From Hyphomonadaceae bacterium (lineage in GTDB: Bacteria > Pseudomonadota > Alphaproteobacteria > Caulobacterales > Hyphomonadaceae): a stretch of DNA of 12,023 nt. The notes beneath the pieces are model-generated. The model had not been told where the DNA came from, searched no databases, and was given only the letters and a program-made list of their open reading frames with translations. The translations under genes and the position numbers were made by a program. Positions 5,991-12,023 of the stretch are shown one piece after another. How positions within the stretch are numbered: position 1 is the stretch's first letter; each line of letters begins with the position of its first letter. Location of the stretch: NCBI GenBank assembly GCA_030696545.1, contig JAUYSA010000171.1:1-12023 (forward strand), given 5' to 3'.

Positions 5991-7454
5991 CTACTCCCGA
6001 TAACAAACCTTCTTCGCCGCCTCGACGATATCCGACGCATGCGGCAACGACAGCTTCTCCAGGTTCGCCGCATACGGCAGCGGCACATCCTTCTGCGCCA
6101 CGCGCATCGGCGGTGCGTCGAGATAGTCAAACGCATGCTCCGTCACCGCCGCCGCGATCTCCGCGCCGACGCCGAAGAAGCGCCAGCCCTCCTCGCAGCA
6201 CACGATCCGGTTGGTCTTCTTCACGCTCTCGATGACAGTCGCCGTATCCAGCGGACGCAGAGAGCGCAGGTCGATCACCTCCGCCTCGATGCCCATCCCC
6301 GCCAGCTCTTCTGCCGCTTCCAGCGCGAATTTCACCATCCGCGAATGCGCCACCAGCGTCACATCCGTGCCTTCGCGCCGGATGCGTGCCTTGCCGATCG
6401 GCAGCACGAAATCGTCCACCTCAGGCACGTCGAACTCGACGCCGTACATCAGCTCATGCTCGAGAAACACCACCGGATTCGGATCACGGATCGCCGCCTT
6501 CAGCAGACCCTTCGCATCGGCCGCATCATAAGGCGCCAGAACCTTCAGCCCCGGCACATGCCCATACCACGCCGAGTAATCCTGGCTGTGCTGCGCGCCC
6601 ACGCGGCTCGCCGCGCCGTTAGGTCCACGGAACACAATCGGGCACCCCATCTGCCCACCCGACATATACAGCGTCTTGGCGGCCGAGTTGATGATGTGGT
6701 CTATGGCCTGCATCGCGAAGTTGAACGTCATGAACTCGACGATCGGTTTAAGTCCGCCAAACGCAGCCCCCACGCCCAGTCCGGCAAAGCCATACTCGGT
6801 AATCGGCGTATCGATCACCCGCCTGTCGCCAAACTCCTCCAGCAACCCACGGCTCACTTTATACGCGCCCTGATACTGGCCGACTTCCTCGCCCATCAGG
6901 AACACGCTCTCGTCGCGCCGCATCTCCTCCGCGATCGCATCGCGCAGAGCATCACGCACACTCGTCTTTTTGTACGTCACCCCATCCGGCAACGTAGGAT
7001 CATGCAGCCCCTCAGCCGCCGCCGACTTCTGCTCCGGCGCACGTAGCCGATGCCCATCATTCTTCGCCTTCAGATCGCCAGGCGCCAAATCAGCTTTGCC
7101 ACCAGCAGCATTCGCGTCGGCGTCCGCGCGCGATTGCGCCTGAGCCTCATCCTGCGCTTCGGCGCCCTTGGCCTTTGCCTTGCCATTGGCTTTCGGCGCG
7201 GGAGCTGCGGCTTCGCCTTCAGCCGTAATCTGCGCGATCAGCGCATTCACCTTCACGCCCTCGGTCCCCGCCGGAATAACGAGCTTAGAGATCACGCCCT
7301 CGTCCACCGCCTCGACTTCCATCGTGGCCTTGTCGGTCTCGATCTCGGCGATCACATCGCCGGGCTTCACGGTATCGCCTTCCTTCACCAGCCACTTGGC
7401 CAGCTTGCCCTCCTCCATGGTGGGTGAAAGCGCAGGCATGAGAATGTCGGTCAT
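5991..7454 (-). CDS. pdhB: Pyruvate dehydrogenase E1 beta subunit with N-terminal lipoyl domain
   Basis: With E1 alpha it forms the thiamine-diphosphate enzyme that decarboxylates pyruvate and acetylates a lipoyl group. The product has 487 residues, longer than the usual ~330 because a lipoyl domain (about 1-78, lipoylated Lys42 in ETDKATMEVEA) and an Ala/Lys/Asp-rich linker (about 80-155) precede the E1 beta fold. The latter starts near GVTYKKTSVRDAL (158) and contains MGEEVGQYQGAYKVS (187-201) with the cofactor-site glutamate. It continues with DTPITEYGFAGLGVGAAFGG and the C-terminal half ending VCYRE. This fused form is known from alphaproteobacteria. The ATG at 7454 is one base past the pdhA stop (TGAGATG) and gives the canonical MTDILMPALSPTMEEG start; the frame stays open further upstream to 7592, but that would overlap pdhA and add nonsense residues. 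Confidence 0.98.
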   Translation of the reverse strand: MTDILMPALSPTMEEGKLAKWLVKEGDTVKPGDVIAEIETDKATMEVEAVDEGVISKLVIPAGTEGVKVNALIAQITAEGEAAAPAPKANGKAKAKGAEAQDEAQAQSRADADANAAGGKADLAPGDLKAKNDGHRLRAPEQKSAAAEGLHDPTLPDGVTYKKTSVRDALRDAIAEEMRRDESVFLMGEEVGQYQGAYKVSRGLLEEFGDRRVIDTPITEYGFAGLGVGAAFGGLKPIVEFMTFNFAMQAIDHIINSAAKTLYMSGGQMGCPIVFRGPNGAASRVGAQHSQDYSAWYGHVPGLKVLAPYDAADAKGLLKAAIRDPNPVVFLEHELMYGVEFDVPEVDDFVLPIGKARIRREGTDVTLVAHSRMVKFALEAAEELAGMGIEAEVIDLRSLRPLDTATVIESVKKTNRIVCCEEGWRFFGVGAEIAAAVTEHAFDYLDAPPMRVAQKDVPLPYAANLEKLSLPHASDIVEAAKKVCYRE

Positions 7455-7455
7455 C

Positions 7456-8469
7456 TCAGCGGCTCTCCACCAGCACGTCGGTCCACAGCTCTGCCGGATC
7501 CGGCTCCGGGCTGTCCTGCGCAAACTGGGCGCTGTCAGCCACGATCTCGCGCACTTCCGCCTCGATCTTCTTGAGGCTGTCCTCGGTCGCATGCCCGGCG
7601 TCGATCAGCTTCTTCTTCAGCATCTCGATCGGGTCGTGATGTTCGCGCATCTCCTGCACTTCTTCCCGCGTGCGATACTTCGCCGGGTCAGACATCGAAT
7701 GCCCGCGATAGCGATACGTCTTCATCTCCAGAATGGTCGGCCCCTCGCCATCCCGCGCCCGCGCGATAGCCTTCGCCGCCGCCTTGCGCACGGCGAGCAC
7801 GTCCATCCCGTCCACTTCCTCGCCCGGAATCTCGAACGAGATCCCGCGCTTGAACAGCTCCGTCTCAGCGGACGCCCGCGCGATCGACGTGCCCATGGCG
7901 TACTGATTGTTCTCGATCACATAGACGACCGGCAGCTTCCACAGAGACGCCATGTTGAACGCCTCATAGACCTGCCCCTGGTTCGAAGCGCCGTCGCCAA
8001 AGTACGCGATGCAGACCGCATCCGATCCCTTGTACTTGTTCGAGAACGCCAGCCCCGTTCCGATCGGCACCTGCGCGCCGACAATGCCGTGCCCGCCAAA
8101 GAAGTTCTTCTCGCGGCTGAACATGTGCATCGAGCCGCCCTTGCCGCGCGCATAGCCGCCCTCACGCCCAGTCAGCTCCGCCATCACGCCGCGCGATGTC
8201 ATGCCCGCCGCCAGCATGTGCCCGTGGTCGCGATAGCCGGTGATCACTTGGTCGTCGGGGTCGAGCACTGACTGCACGCCGACCACAACCGCTTCCTGCC
8301 CGATATACAGATGGCAGAACCCCGCAATCAGCCCCATCCCGTACAGCTGCCCCGCCTTCTCCTCGAAGCGCCGGATCAGCAGCATGTCGCGATAATAGCC
8401 GACCAGCTCTGCCTTCTGAGGCTCAGCCGCCGTCTTGCGCGTTTTCGGGGCGGGCTTTTTCGCTGCCAT
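7456..8469 (-). CDS. pdhA: Pyruvate dehydrogenase E1 alpha subunit
   Basis: This is the thiamine-diphosphate-binding partner of PdhB in the E1 heterotetramer, which takes pyruvate to hydroxyethyl-ThDP and CO2. It has 337 residues, normal for the alphaproteobacterial alpha/beta-type E1. After a basic, disordered N-terminus (AAKKPAPKTRKTAA) come GYYRDMLLIRRFEEKAG, YIGQEAVVVG, and the ThDP/Mg motif GDGASNQGQVYEAFN (158-172) closing with ENN (186-188). The loop YRYRGHSMSDPAKYRT (252-267) is where mitochondrial enzymes are phosphorylated. The ATG at 8469 has AAGGG at 8481-8485, 11 bases upstream. It follows a 107-bp gap after ftsB that carries a candidate promoter and a perfect palindrome, so it is probably the first gene of the pdh transcript. 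pdhB follows after one base. Confidence 0.98.
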   Translation of the reverse strand: MAAKKPAPKTRKTAAEPQKAELVGYYRDMLLIRRFEEKAGQLYGMGLIAGFCHLYIGQEAVVVGVQSVLDPDDQVITGYRDHGHMLAAGMTSRGVMAELTGREGGYARGKGGSMHMFSREKNFFGGHGIVGAQVPIGTGLAFSNKYKGSDAVCIAYFGDGASNQGQVYEAFNMASLWKLPVVYVIENNQYAMGTSIARASAETELFKRGISFEIPGEEVDGMDVLAVRKAAAKAIARARDGEGPTILEMKTYRYRGHSMSDPAKYRTREEVQEMREHHDPIEMLKKKLIDAGHATEDSLKKIEAEVREIVADSAQFAQDSPEPDPAELWTDVLVESR

Positions 8470-8486
8470 GGATGGGGAATCCCTTC

Positions 8487-8499
8487 TGCCTGACAGGCA
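8487..8499. promoter_or_regulatory. 13-bp perfect palindrome, possible operator of the pdh operon
   Basis: TGCCTGACAGGCA is a perfect inverted repeat of 6 bp about a single central base (8493). It abuts the candidate -10 box (8500-8505) on its downstream side, so it would cover the transcription start of pdhA. This is the classic place for a repressor. The regulator is unknown. Confidence 0.5.
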
Positions 8500-8528
8500 A
8501 GATAGGGAGTAAATCGTGTTTGACCCAA
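8500..8528 (-). promoter_or_regulatory. Candidate sigma-70-type promoter for pdhA
   Basis: On the minus strand, TTGGGT (8528-8523) is followed after 17 bases by CTATCT (8505-8500). Spacing is ideal and both boxes are partial matches. The predicted start would fall about 25-30 bases before the pdhA ATG, consistent with a short leader carrying the AAGGG ribosome site. Confidence 0.45.
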
Positions 8529-8576
8529 GCCAATCACGCGATCAGCAGGCCTGTTCCACACGAATCTGGAGAGTTT

Positions 8577-8879
8577 TCAGCGAACGGCGACCAGAAGTTC
8601 GTCAGGCCGCACGAATGACAGCTTTGTCCGGGCGATTTCCTCAACATAGTCGAGGTCCATCGTTTTATCGCGCAGGCGCACCAGAGAGGCCTCCAGCACG
8701 GCCTTGTCGACCTTCAGCTTCTCGATTTCAGCCGCCAGCCGGGCTTCCTCGTTCTGAAGCTGTGTCCACGCCGCAAGACCCTGATCTCCTGCCAATGCAT
8801 GGTACGAAAAATACAGGATGAGCGCGCCAATGGCGCCGGGCAGAAGAATGGCCTTTGCCGTCTTCAGCACCCCTTCCAT
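8577..8879 (-). CDS. ftsB: Septum formation initiator, FtsB/DivIC family
   Basis: FtsB/DivIC proteins are small bitopic divisome components that join FtsL and FtsQ and help activate septal peptidoglycan synthesis. This product has 100 residues, the normal size. It has one membrane helix (about 9-28, AILLPGAIGALILYFSYHAL) and a heptad-patterned periplasmic coiled coil (about 38-75, LQNEEARLAAEIEKLKVDKAVLEASLVRLRDK, read in parts). It ends with the short conserved tail region DYVEEIARTKLSFVRPDELLV, which resembles the family signature ending in E..AR..L....P.E. Position directly upstream of pdhA on the same strand is a known alphaproteobacterial arrangement. The start at 8879 is the only one giving a proper short cytoplasmic n-terminus. 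Symbol given by family and context; sequence similarity in this family is low. Confidence 0.87.
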   Translation of the reverse strand: MEGVLKTAKAILLPGAIGALILYFSYHALAGDQGLAAWTQLQNEEARLAAEIEKLKVDKAVLEASLVRLRDKTMDLDYVEEIARTKLSFVRPDELLVAVR

Positions 8880-8916
8880 CCGTTTTCTCGACCCTCCCAG
8901 ACTCTACTAAAACTGA

Positions 8917-8932
8917 CGGCCAGACTTGGCCG
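8917..8932. promoter_or_regulatory. Perfect 6-bp inverted repeat upstream of ftsB
   Basis: CGGCCAGACTTGGCCG has two perfect 6-bp arms with a 4-base centre. It lies 38 bp upstream of the ftsB ATG, in the gap shared with the divergent cupin-like gene, and could be an operator or a leader hairpin. Confidence 0.4.
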
Positions 8933-8940
8933 CGACACGG

Positions 8941-8955
8941 TTAACGAGGCGTGAA
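8941..8955. promoter_or_regulatory. CtrA-like site (TTAA-N7-TGAA)
   Basis: TTAA, seven bases, then TGAA matches 7 of 8 positions of the CtrA full site TTAA-N7-TTAA known from Caulobacter. It lies between ftsB and the divergent gene and overlaps a weak -35 box (GAATTC, 8953-8958). That box is 17 bases before TATAAG (8976-8981), a possible -10 for the rightward gene. A chance match is quite possible. Confidence 0.3.
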
Positions 8956-9012
8956 TTCGCTGATTTCCACCGCAGTATAAGGTGTTCCCGTCGTCAGGCC
9001 CGTCCATTGCAT

Positions 9013-9029
9013 TTCGCTTTTGAAGCGAA
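9013..9029 (+). promoter_or_regulatory. Hairpin just before the ribosome site of the cupin-like gene
   Basis: TTCGCTTTTGAAGCGAA folds into a perfect 7-bp stem with a 3-base loop (9020-9022). It ends four bases before GAGG (9034-9037), the ribosome site of the ATG at 9044. It could be a transcription-factor palindrome or a leader stem-loop that affects translation or mRNA stability. Confidence 0.5.
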
Positions 9030-9043
9030 CTGCGAGGTCCGAT

Positions 9044-9961
9044 ATGACACAATCAGTTGAATCGAGTGTGACTGCCGAAGCCGTCCTCAATGCGCCGAAG
9101 ACGGTCGAACACGGCATCCCGCTCTATCTCGCCTCCGACGAGGCTCTGATCCACATCCTCGACCGCTACCCGGAAGAGCTGTTCGATATCAATTGCTACG
9201 ACTTCGACGCCGAGGGGCAGGTGTCGCTCACCACCGGCACGCGCGGCCGCGCCGATGGCCGCACTGTCCTCAACGCCATCAAGGCGGGCCGTCTCTGGGT
9301 GAACCTCCGCTCGTGCGAAGACGCCCACCCCGGCCTCTGGGCCGAAGTCCAGCTCGCCTTCGGGCGCCTCGCCCCGGAACTCGGCGGCAAAGGGGCGAAG
9401 AAGATGACCGGCCAGCTGATCCTGTCCTCGCCCACCACCCGCGTCCCCTTTCATTTCGACGCCGCCGGCGTCGTCCTGTTCCACCTGCGCGGCGTGAAGC
9501 GCGTCTGGGTGTATCCGAACACCGAAGCCTTCCTCCCGCAGGACGCCATGGAACAGGTGATCATGCGCACCACCACGGAAGAGCTCCCCTATAGCCGCAT
9601 CATGGATGGCGCCGCCTGGCGCTTCGACGTGGTCCCCGGCGAAGCCCTCACCTGGCCGCTCTACGCCCCGCACCGCGTCGAAAACCAGGAAGGCCTCTGC
9701 GTCTCCCTCTCGATGGACTATCAAACGTGGGGCAGCCGCATCACCACTGGCGCCCACCGCGCCAACGGCGTGCTGCGCCGCTGGGGCTGGAAAATCCAGC
9801 CCATGGCGACAACGAACTGGGCGCACCGCACGATCCTCTGGGCCGCAGCCCTCGCCTTCACCCGCCTCAATCTCGTGAAGAACAACATCAAGGACTTCGA
9901 ACGCACCTTCGACGTCGCCGACGCCAACGTCATCATGCACGGCGAACGCGAAGCGGCGTAA
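9044..9961 (+). CDS. Cupin-like / JmjC-type domain protein (putative Fe(II) oxygenase)
   Basis: The ATG at 9044 follows GAGG by six bases and gives 305 residues; an in-frame TTG at 9020 lies in the hairpin and is rejected. The core is a double-stranded beta-helix: VPFHFDAAGVVLFHLRGVKRVWVYP holds the HxD pair (His137, Asp139) and a following basic residue (Lys152). WPLYAPHRVEN holds the distal His210. HxD...H is the iron-binding triad of Fe(II)/2-oxoglutarate oxygenases of the JmjC/FIH-like cupin type, so a hydroxylase acting on protein or small-molecule substrates is possible. The substrate is not predictable. The N-terminal ~120 residues (YLASDEALIHILDRYPEELF...) and the helical C-terminus are less diagnostic. 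No signal peptide is seen, so it should be cytoplasmic. It is transcribed divergently from ftsB and appears to be a single-gene unit. Confidence 0.88.
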   Translation: MTQSVESSVTAEAVLNAPKTVEHGIPLYLASDEALIHILDRYPEELFDINCYDFDAEGQVSLTTGTRGRADGRTVLNAIKAGRLWVNLRSCEDAHPGLWAEVQLAFGRLAPELGGKGAKKMTGQLILSSPTTRVPFHFDAAGVVLFHLRGVKRVWVYPNTEAFLPQDAMEQVIMRTTTEELPYSRIMDGAAWRFDVVPGEALTWPLYAPHRVENQEGLCVSLSMDYQTWGSRITTGAHRANGVLRRWGWKIQPMATTNWAHRTILWAAALAFTRLNLVKNNIKDFERTFDVADANVIMHGEREAA

Positions 9962-9987
9962 CGGCACGCTCAAACCAAACCTAAAAC

Positions 9988-10026
9988 TTGTCATCCCGGA
10001 AGCGCGAAGCGCATCCGAGATGACAA
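9988..10026. repeat. Palindromic intergenic repeat (GTCATCCCGG type)
   Basis: Arms 9988-10005 and 10009-10026 pair at 16 of 18 positions around a GAA loop (TTGTCATC...GATGACAA outer ends, GCGC inner ends). It begins 26 bp after the stop of the cupin-like gene. It resembles the GTCATCCCGG...CCGGGATGAC dispersed repeats common in alphaproteobacteria and could act as a transcription stop or mRNA 3'-end stabiliser. No T-run follows. Confidence 0.8.
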
Positions 10027-10178
10027 ACGGTGATGACGAGATTGGGGGATGGAGCGATATCGAATTCGTAGGACAGCGAAAATTCTTCGCGCGTGAATTC
10101 AATCACCTAGCCACAAAGAATGGGGGATAGCGCGCTCCAGATTCAACCGGGCCGGAGTTGGGGGTCATACTCTCACCC

Positions 10179-10655
10179 ATGACACCGGCACAAACCCGCG
10201 CACACGGATTCGGACCCCCATCGCTTCCTCAGCTCTGGCTGACAGCGATGCTGCGCGTGCTTGCAGAGCTGGTGCGAAACGTCGTCTCAACTCTCCAGAT
10301 GAGCTGGCCCACCCTCAAGCGTGATTGGCACACGCATGACGGTGATCCGGCTCTGCCTAGAGCGACGAACGACATCCACAACAAGGAAACCCATTCAGCC
10401 CTCATGCTGAGGAACGCAGCAACGCTGCGCGTCTCGAAGTACGAGGGCGTGCTCACCGCCGTGAGCCACACCTCACCATCCCCCTCCGTCTCGCGAGCTA
10501 CGCACGCGATCCACCTCCCCCTGCTAGGCATGGGGAGGCAAGTGGTCTCTCACAACGAAGGGGAATTGCCTCCATCAGTCCGTAGGACTGGGGGAGGTGG
10601 ATCGCCGCGTCTTCGCGGCGAGACGGAGGGGGCACACCCCACCCGTCCTCTCTAG
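10179..10655 (+). CDS. Doubtful ORF, hypothetical protein partly made of repeats
   Basis: From the ATG at 10179 the frame is open for 158 residues. The first ~70 residues (including LPQLWLTAMLRVLAELVRNVV, a plausible amphipathic helix) show moderate coding-like codon use. From about residue 74 on, the frame runs through two repeat elements, and phrases such as ALMLRNAATLRVSKYEG and ELPPSVRRTGGGG are translations of dispersed palindromes, not of a protein domain. No convincing ribosome site lies at the ATG. Either a short real gene has been extended by repeats, or the whole is non-coding. I recognise no family. Confidence 0.25.
   Translation: MTPAQTRAHGFGPPSLPQLWLTAMLRVLAELVRNVVSTLQMSWPTLKRDWHTHDGDPALPRATNDIHNKETHSALMLRNAATLRVSKYEGVLTAVSHTSPSPSVSRATHAIHLPLLGMGRQVVSHNEGELPPSVRRTGGGGSPRLRGETEGAHPTRPL
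10398..10448. repeat. Palindromic intergenic repeat (CCCTCATxCTGAGG type)
   Basis: Outer ends GCCCTCAT and ACGAGGGC are near inverse, and a core hairpin GCAGC-AAC-GCTGC lies inside, followed by GCGTCTCGAAG. This is the form of a widespread alphaproteobacterial repeat (CCCTCATCCTGAGGA...TCTCGAAGGATGAGGG). This copy has several arm mismatches. Confidence 0.75.
10480..10632. repeat. Long inverted repeat, ~43-bp arms
   Basis: Left arm 10480-10521 reads CCCCCTCCGTCTCGC, a divergent middle, then GCGATCCACCTCCCCC. The right arm 10590-10632 is its reverse complement at both ends (GGGGGAGGTGGATCGC and GCGAGACGGAGGGGG), with a different middle that itself forms a small hairpin (CGCG TCTT CGCG). The 68-bp interior holds further short hairpins, for example CAGTCC-GTA-GGACTG (10576-10590). 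This is a compound palindromic repeat and possibly mobilisable, but it has no coding capacity. Confidence 0.8.
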
Positions 10656-10714
10656 CGCCCTGATCCAGCGCGTCCAATCTTCACCCCAACTCGCCCACCA
10701 GCGAGAACGCACCC

Positions 10715-11698
10715 TCACGCCCGGCGGTGAAACACCACCTGGCTGACCCCGCGCTTGCCGCCAACGCGAGACAACTGCACCACCACATCGATCACCGAGC
10801 GCGCATAGTCGATCACATCGGCCCGCGTCAGCGTCAGGCCCGCTTGAAGCGTCATGAAGGCAATCTGGTCCATCGCGCCTTGCGGACTATCGGCATGCAC
10901 CGTCGTCAGCGACCCCGGATGCCCCGTGTTCACCGCCCGGAGAAAAGTGAAAGCTTCAGCGCCGCGAATTTCCCCGACCATCAATCGGTCTGGGCGCATC
11001 CTCAGACTCGCGCGCAGCAATTCATCGATCCCGACGCGCGCTTCACCAAGTTCGCTGTTCACCGCAATCAGCCCGACGGCATTGGGATGCGCCAGCTTCA
11101 CCTCTGGCGTGTCCTCGATCACGATAAGCCGGTCGCCCTGCGGAACTTCCTTCAGCAGAGCATTGAGGAATGTGGTCTTGCCTGTGCCCGTGCCGCCCGA
11201 GATCACGATATTCCGCCCGGCCTTCACCGCCTGCGAAAAGAACGCCTTGACCTCTCCGCGATCAAGCAGCCCCTGAAGCTCGCGATCCTGCTCGGCCCGT
11301 TCACTTCCCGAAGCCCGCTTCGCGCCAGCGAAGGCTCCCGCTGCCTCATAATTATCGAGCGTCAGGTCCTGAACCACGTGCTTCCGGATCGCGAGCGCAA
11401 AATGGCTCCGCGTCGCAGGCGGCGAAACGATCTGCACCCGCGCGCCGTCGGGCAGGGTCGCGGCCAGCAGCGGATATTCCCGCGAAACACCCTGCGCCGT
11501 ATGCGCGGCAATCTGTTGCGCCAGACGCAGCATCATCACTTCGGTCACGTCCGGCGCCGCATGATGCTCGAACCCGCGTGCGCCATCGATCCAGACTTCG
11601 CCGGGGCGGTTCACCAGAATGTCCGTGACATCCGCGCGATCAAGCCATGCGGAAAGCGGCGCCAGATAAGTGCGGAGATAAACGCCTTCGCCGCTCAA
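10715..11698 (-). CDS. virB11: VirB11 type IV secretion ATPase
   Basis: VirB11 is the hexameric cytoplasmic ATPase that powers pilus assembly and substrate transfer in type IV secretion. The product has 327 residues, normal for the family. An N-terminal domain (about 1-150; VTDILVNRPGEVWIDG, then REYPLLAATLPDGARVQIVSPP) precedes the RecA-like domain. There the Walker A GGTGTGKTT is at 168-176 (Lys174), the Asp box RLIVIEDTPE at 190-199, the Walker B region LRMRPDRLMVGEIRGAEA ends at 249, and the His box GHPGSLTTVHAD is at 259-270. All ATPase motifs are intact. The start is a TTG at 11698 overlapping the virB10 stop (TTGA), implying translational coupling; the next ATG is far inside the conserved domain. 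The size and the virB10 neighbour argue against the CpaF/TadA branch. It appears to be the last gene of its operon. Confidence 0.95.
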   Translation of the reverse strand: MSGEGVYLRTYLAPLSAWLDRADVTDILVNRPGEVWIDGARGFEHHAAPDVTEVMMLRLAQQIAAHTAQGVSREYPLLAATLPDGARVQIVSPPATRSHFALAIRKHVVQDLTLDNYEAAGAFAGAKRASGSERAEQDRELQGLLDRGEVKAFFSQAVKAGRNIVISGGTGTGKTTFLNALLKEVPQGDRLIVIEDTPEVKLAHPNAVGLIAVNSELGEARVGIDELLRASLRMRPDRLMVGEIRGAEAFTFLRAVNTGHPGSLTTVHADSPQGAMDQIAFMTLQAGLTLTRADVIDYARSVIDVVVQLSRVGGKRGVSQVVFHRRA

Positions 11699-12023
11699 TT
11701 GGATGCGCCAGACTTGACCGGACCAACGGTCGAGAAATCCAGATCCTGGCTCACGAATACCCGAACCGGCGAGCCCTGTGGCACAGTCACGGTCGGCCCG
11801 ATATTCGCGCCCGAAGCCAGAGAGCTCGACCCCGCATCAACGCCCGCACGTGTTGAAGCGATGACAATGCTCGTATCCGTGGAATCCGCTACAGCCGATC
11901 CGCCGATGTTCAGAAGCGTCAACAGGATCGCGCCGCCAAAGCGTTCGAAGAAGTGCGTATCCACATCGCCATCGAGTCCGCCTCGGCCAAGTCCATCCGT
12001 CGCCGGCGCCGCGAGTTCGACCA
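11695..12023 (-). CDS. virB10: VirB10 type IV secretion protein, C-terminal part (5' end outside window)
   Basis: VirB10/TrbI spans from the inner membrane to the outer-membrane pore of type IV secretion systems and forms part of the outer core. Only the last 108 residues are present; the frame is open to the right edge, so a GTG at 11964 is not the start. The visible part contains DGLGRGGLDGDVDTHFFERFGGAILL, close to the family pattern (DxLGRxGxxGxVDxHFxxRFGxA), and the predicted outer-membrane helix region ILLTLLNIGGSAVAD. The C-terminal beta strand region follows with TVTVPQGSPVRVFVSQDLDFS. Its stop overlaps the virB11 start. Whether this belongs to a conjugative element or an effector/killing system cannot be judged from two genes. 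Confidence 0.93.
   Translation of the reverse strand, partial: VELAAPATDGLGRGGLDGDVDTHFFERFGGAILLTLLNIGGSAVADSTDTSIVIASTRAGVDAGSSSLASGANIGPTVTVPQGSPVRVFVSQDLDFSTVGPVKSGASN

Noticed and set aside
6039..7046. 335-codon plus-strand frame opposite pdhB
   Set aside because: Antisense to the E1 beta coding region and of the same arginine/histidine-rich artefact composition.
7455..7592. Upstream extension of pdhB
   Set aside because: The added residues are Arg-rich nonsense inside pdhA. The ATG at 7454 gives the canonical lipoyl-domain start right after the pdhA stop.
7168..8271. Long plus-strand open frame opposite pdhA/pdhB
   Set aside because: It is the shadow of two unmistakable pdh genes; the translation is Arg/His/Leu-rich with no domain.
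9053..10102. Long 349-codon open frame on the minus strand
   Set aside because: It is antisense to the cupin-like gene, whose conserved motifs, ribosome site and codon use are clear. High GC leaves opposite frames open.
10480..10632. Insertion sequence or small transposon
   Set aside because: There is no transposase frame between the arms and no visible target-site duplication; it fits a compound palindromic repeat.
10715..11698. CpaF/TadA pilus ATPase
   Set aside because: The length of 327 residues, and a virB10 C-terminus overlapping its start, identify VirB11.

Overview
The window comes from a GC-rich bacterium, almost certainly an alphaproteobacterium and probably of the Hyphomonadaceae/Caulobacterales type. 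Three things point there: the pyruvate dehydrogenase E1 beta subunit carries its own N-terminal lipoyl domain, an FtsB/DivIC gene sits directly upstream of pdhA, and the palindromic intergenic repeats resemble those common in alphaproteobacterial genomes. The lineage is an inference from gene content; no search was run.

Layout. Positions 1-915 (+) hold the 3' part of an AMP-binding acyl-ACP/acyl-CoA synthetase. It converges on a long minus-strand operon. Between the two 3' ends lies an array of three palindromes with an exact 29-bp period (921-1000). The operon, read from right to left, is ftsB (8879-8577), a promoter region with a 13-bp perfect palindrome, pdhA (8469-7456), pdhB (7454-5991), a membrane-anchored unknown (5963-5478), a secreted unknown (5478-4474), pdhC (4413-3043), a tiny two-helix membrane protein (3043-2819), a small lipoprotein (2811-2425) and lpdA (2415-1000). 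This encodes a whole pyruvate dehydrogenase complex (E1 alpha, E1 beta, E2, E3), with four envelope-type genes between the enzyme genes.

Divergent from ftsB, at 9044-9961 (+), is a cupin-like/JmjC-type protein with an HxD...H metal-site pattern. Positions 9962-10714 are largely intergenic and contain three different palindromic repeat families plus a doubtful ORF. The right end (10715-12023, minus) is the tail of a type IV secretion operon: virB11 and the C-terminal part of virB10.

Most notable points. (1) The secreted unknown between pdhB and pdhC begins with a degenerate copy of the first 17-20 codons of pdhC, a lipoyl-domain relic whose glycine codons now form a strong Shine-Dalgarno sequence. 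This suggests that the gene was inserted at the pdhC start. (2) The flexible linker of the E2 protein is partly made of palindromic repeat DNA translated in frame, plus two copies of an 18-bp palindrome flanking the E3-binding domain. (3) The 29-bp-period palindrome array lies between convergent genes, where ordinary operators are not expected. No complete new defence or mobile system is visible.
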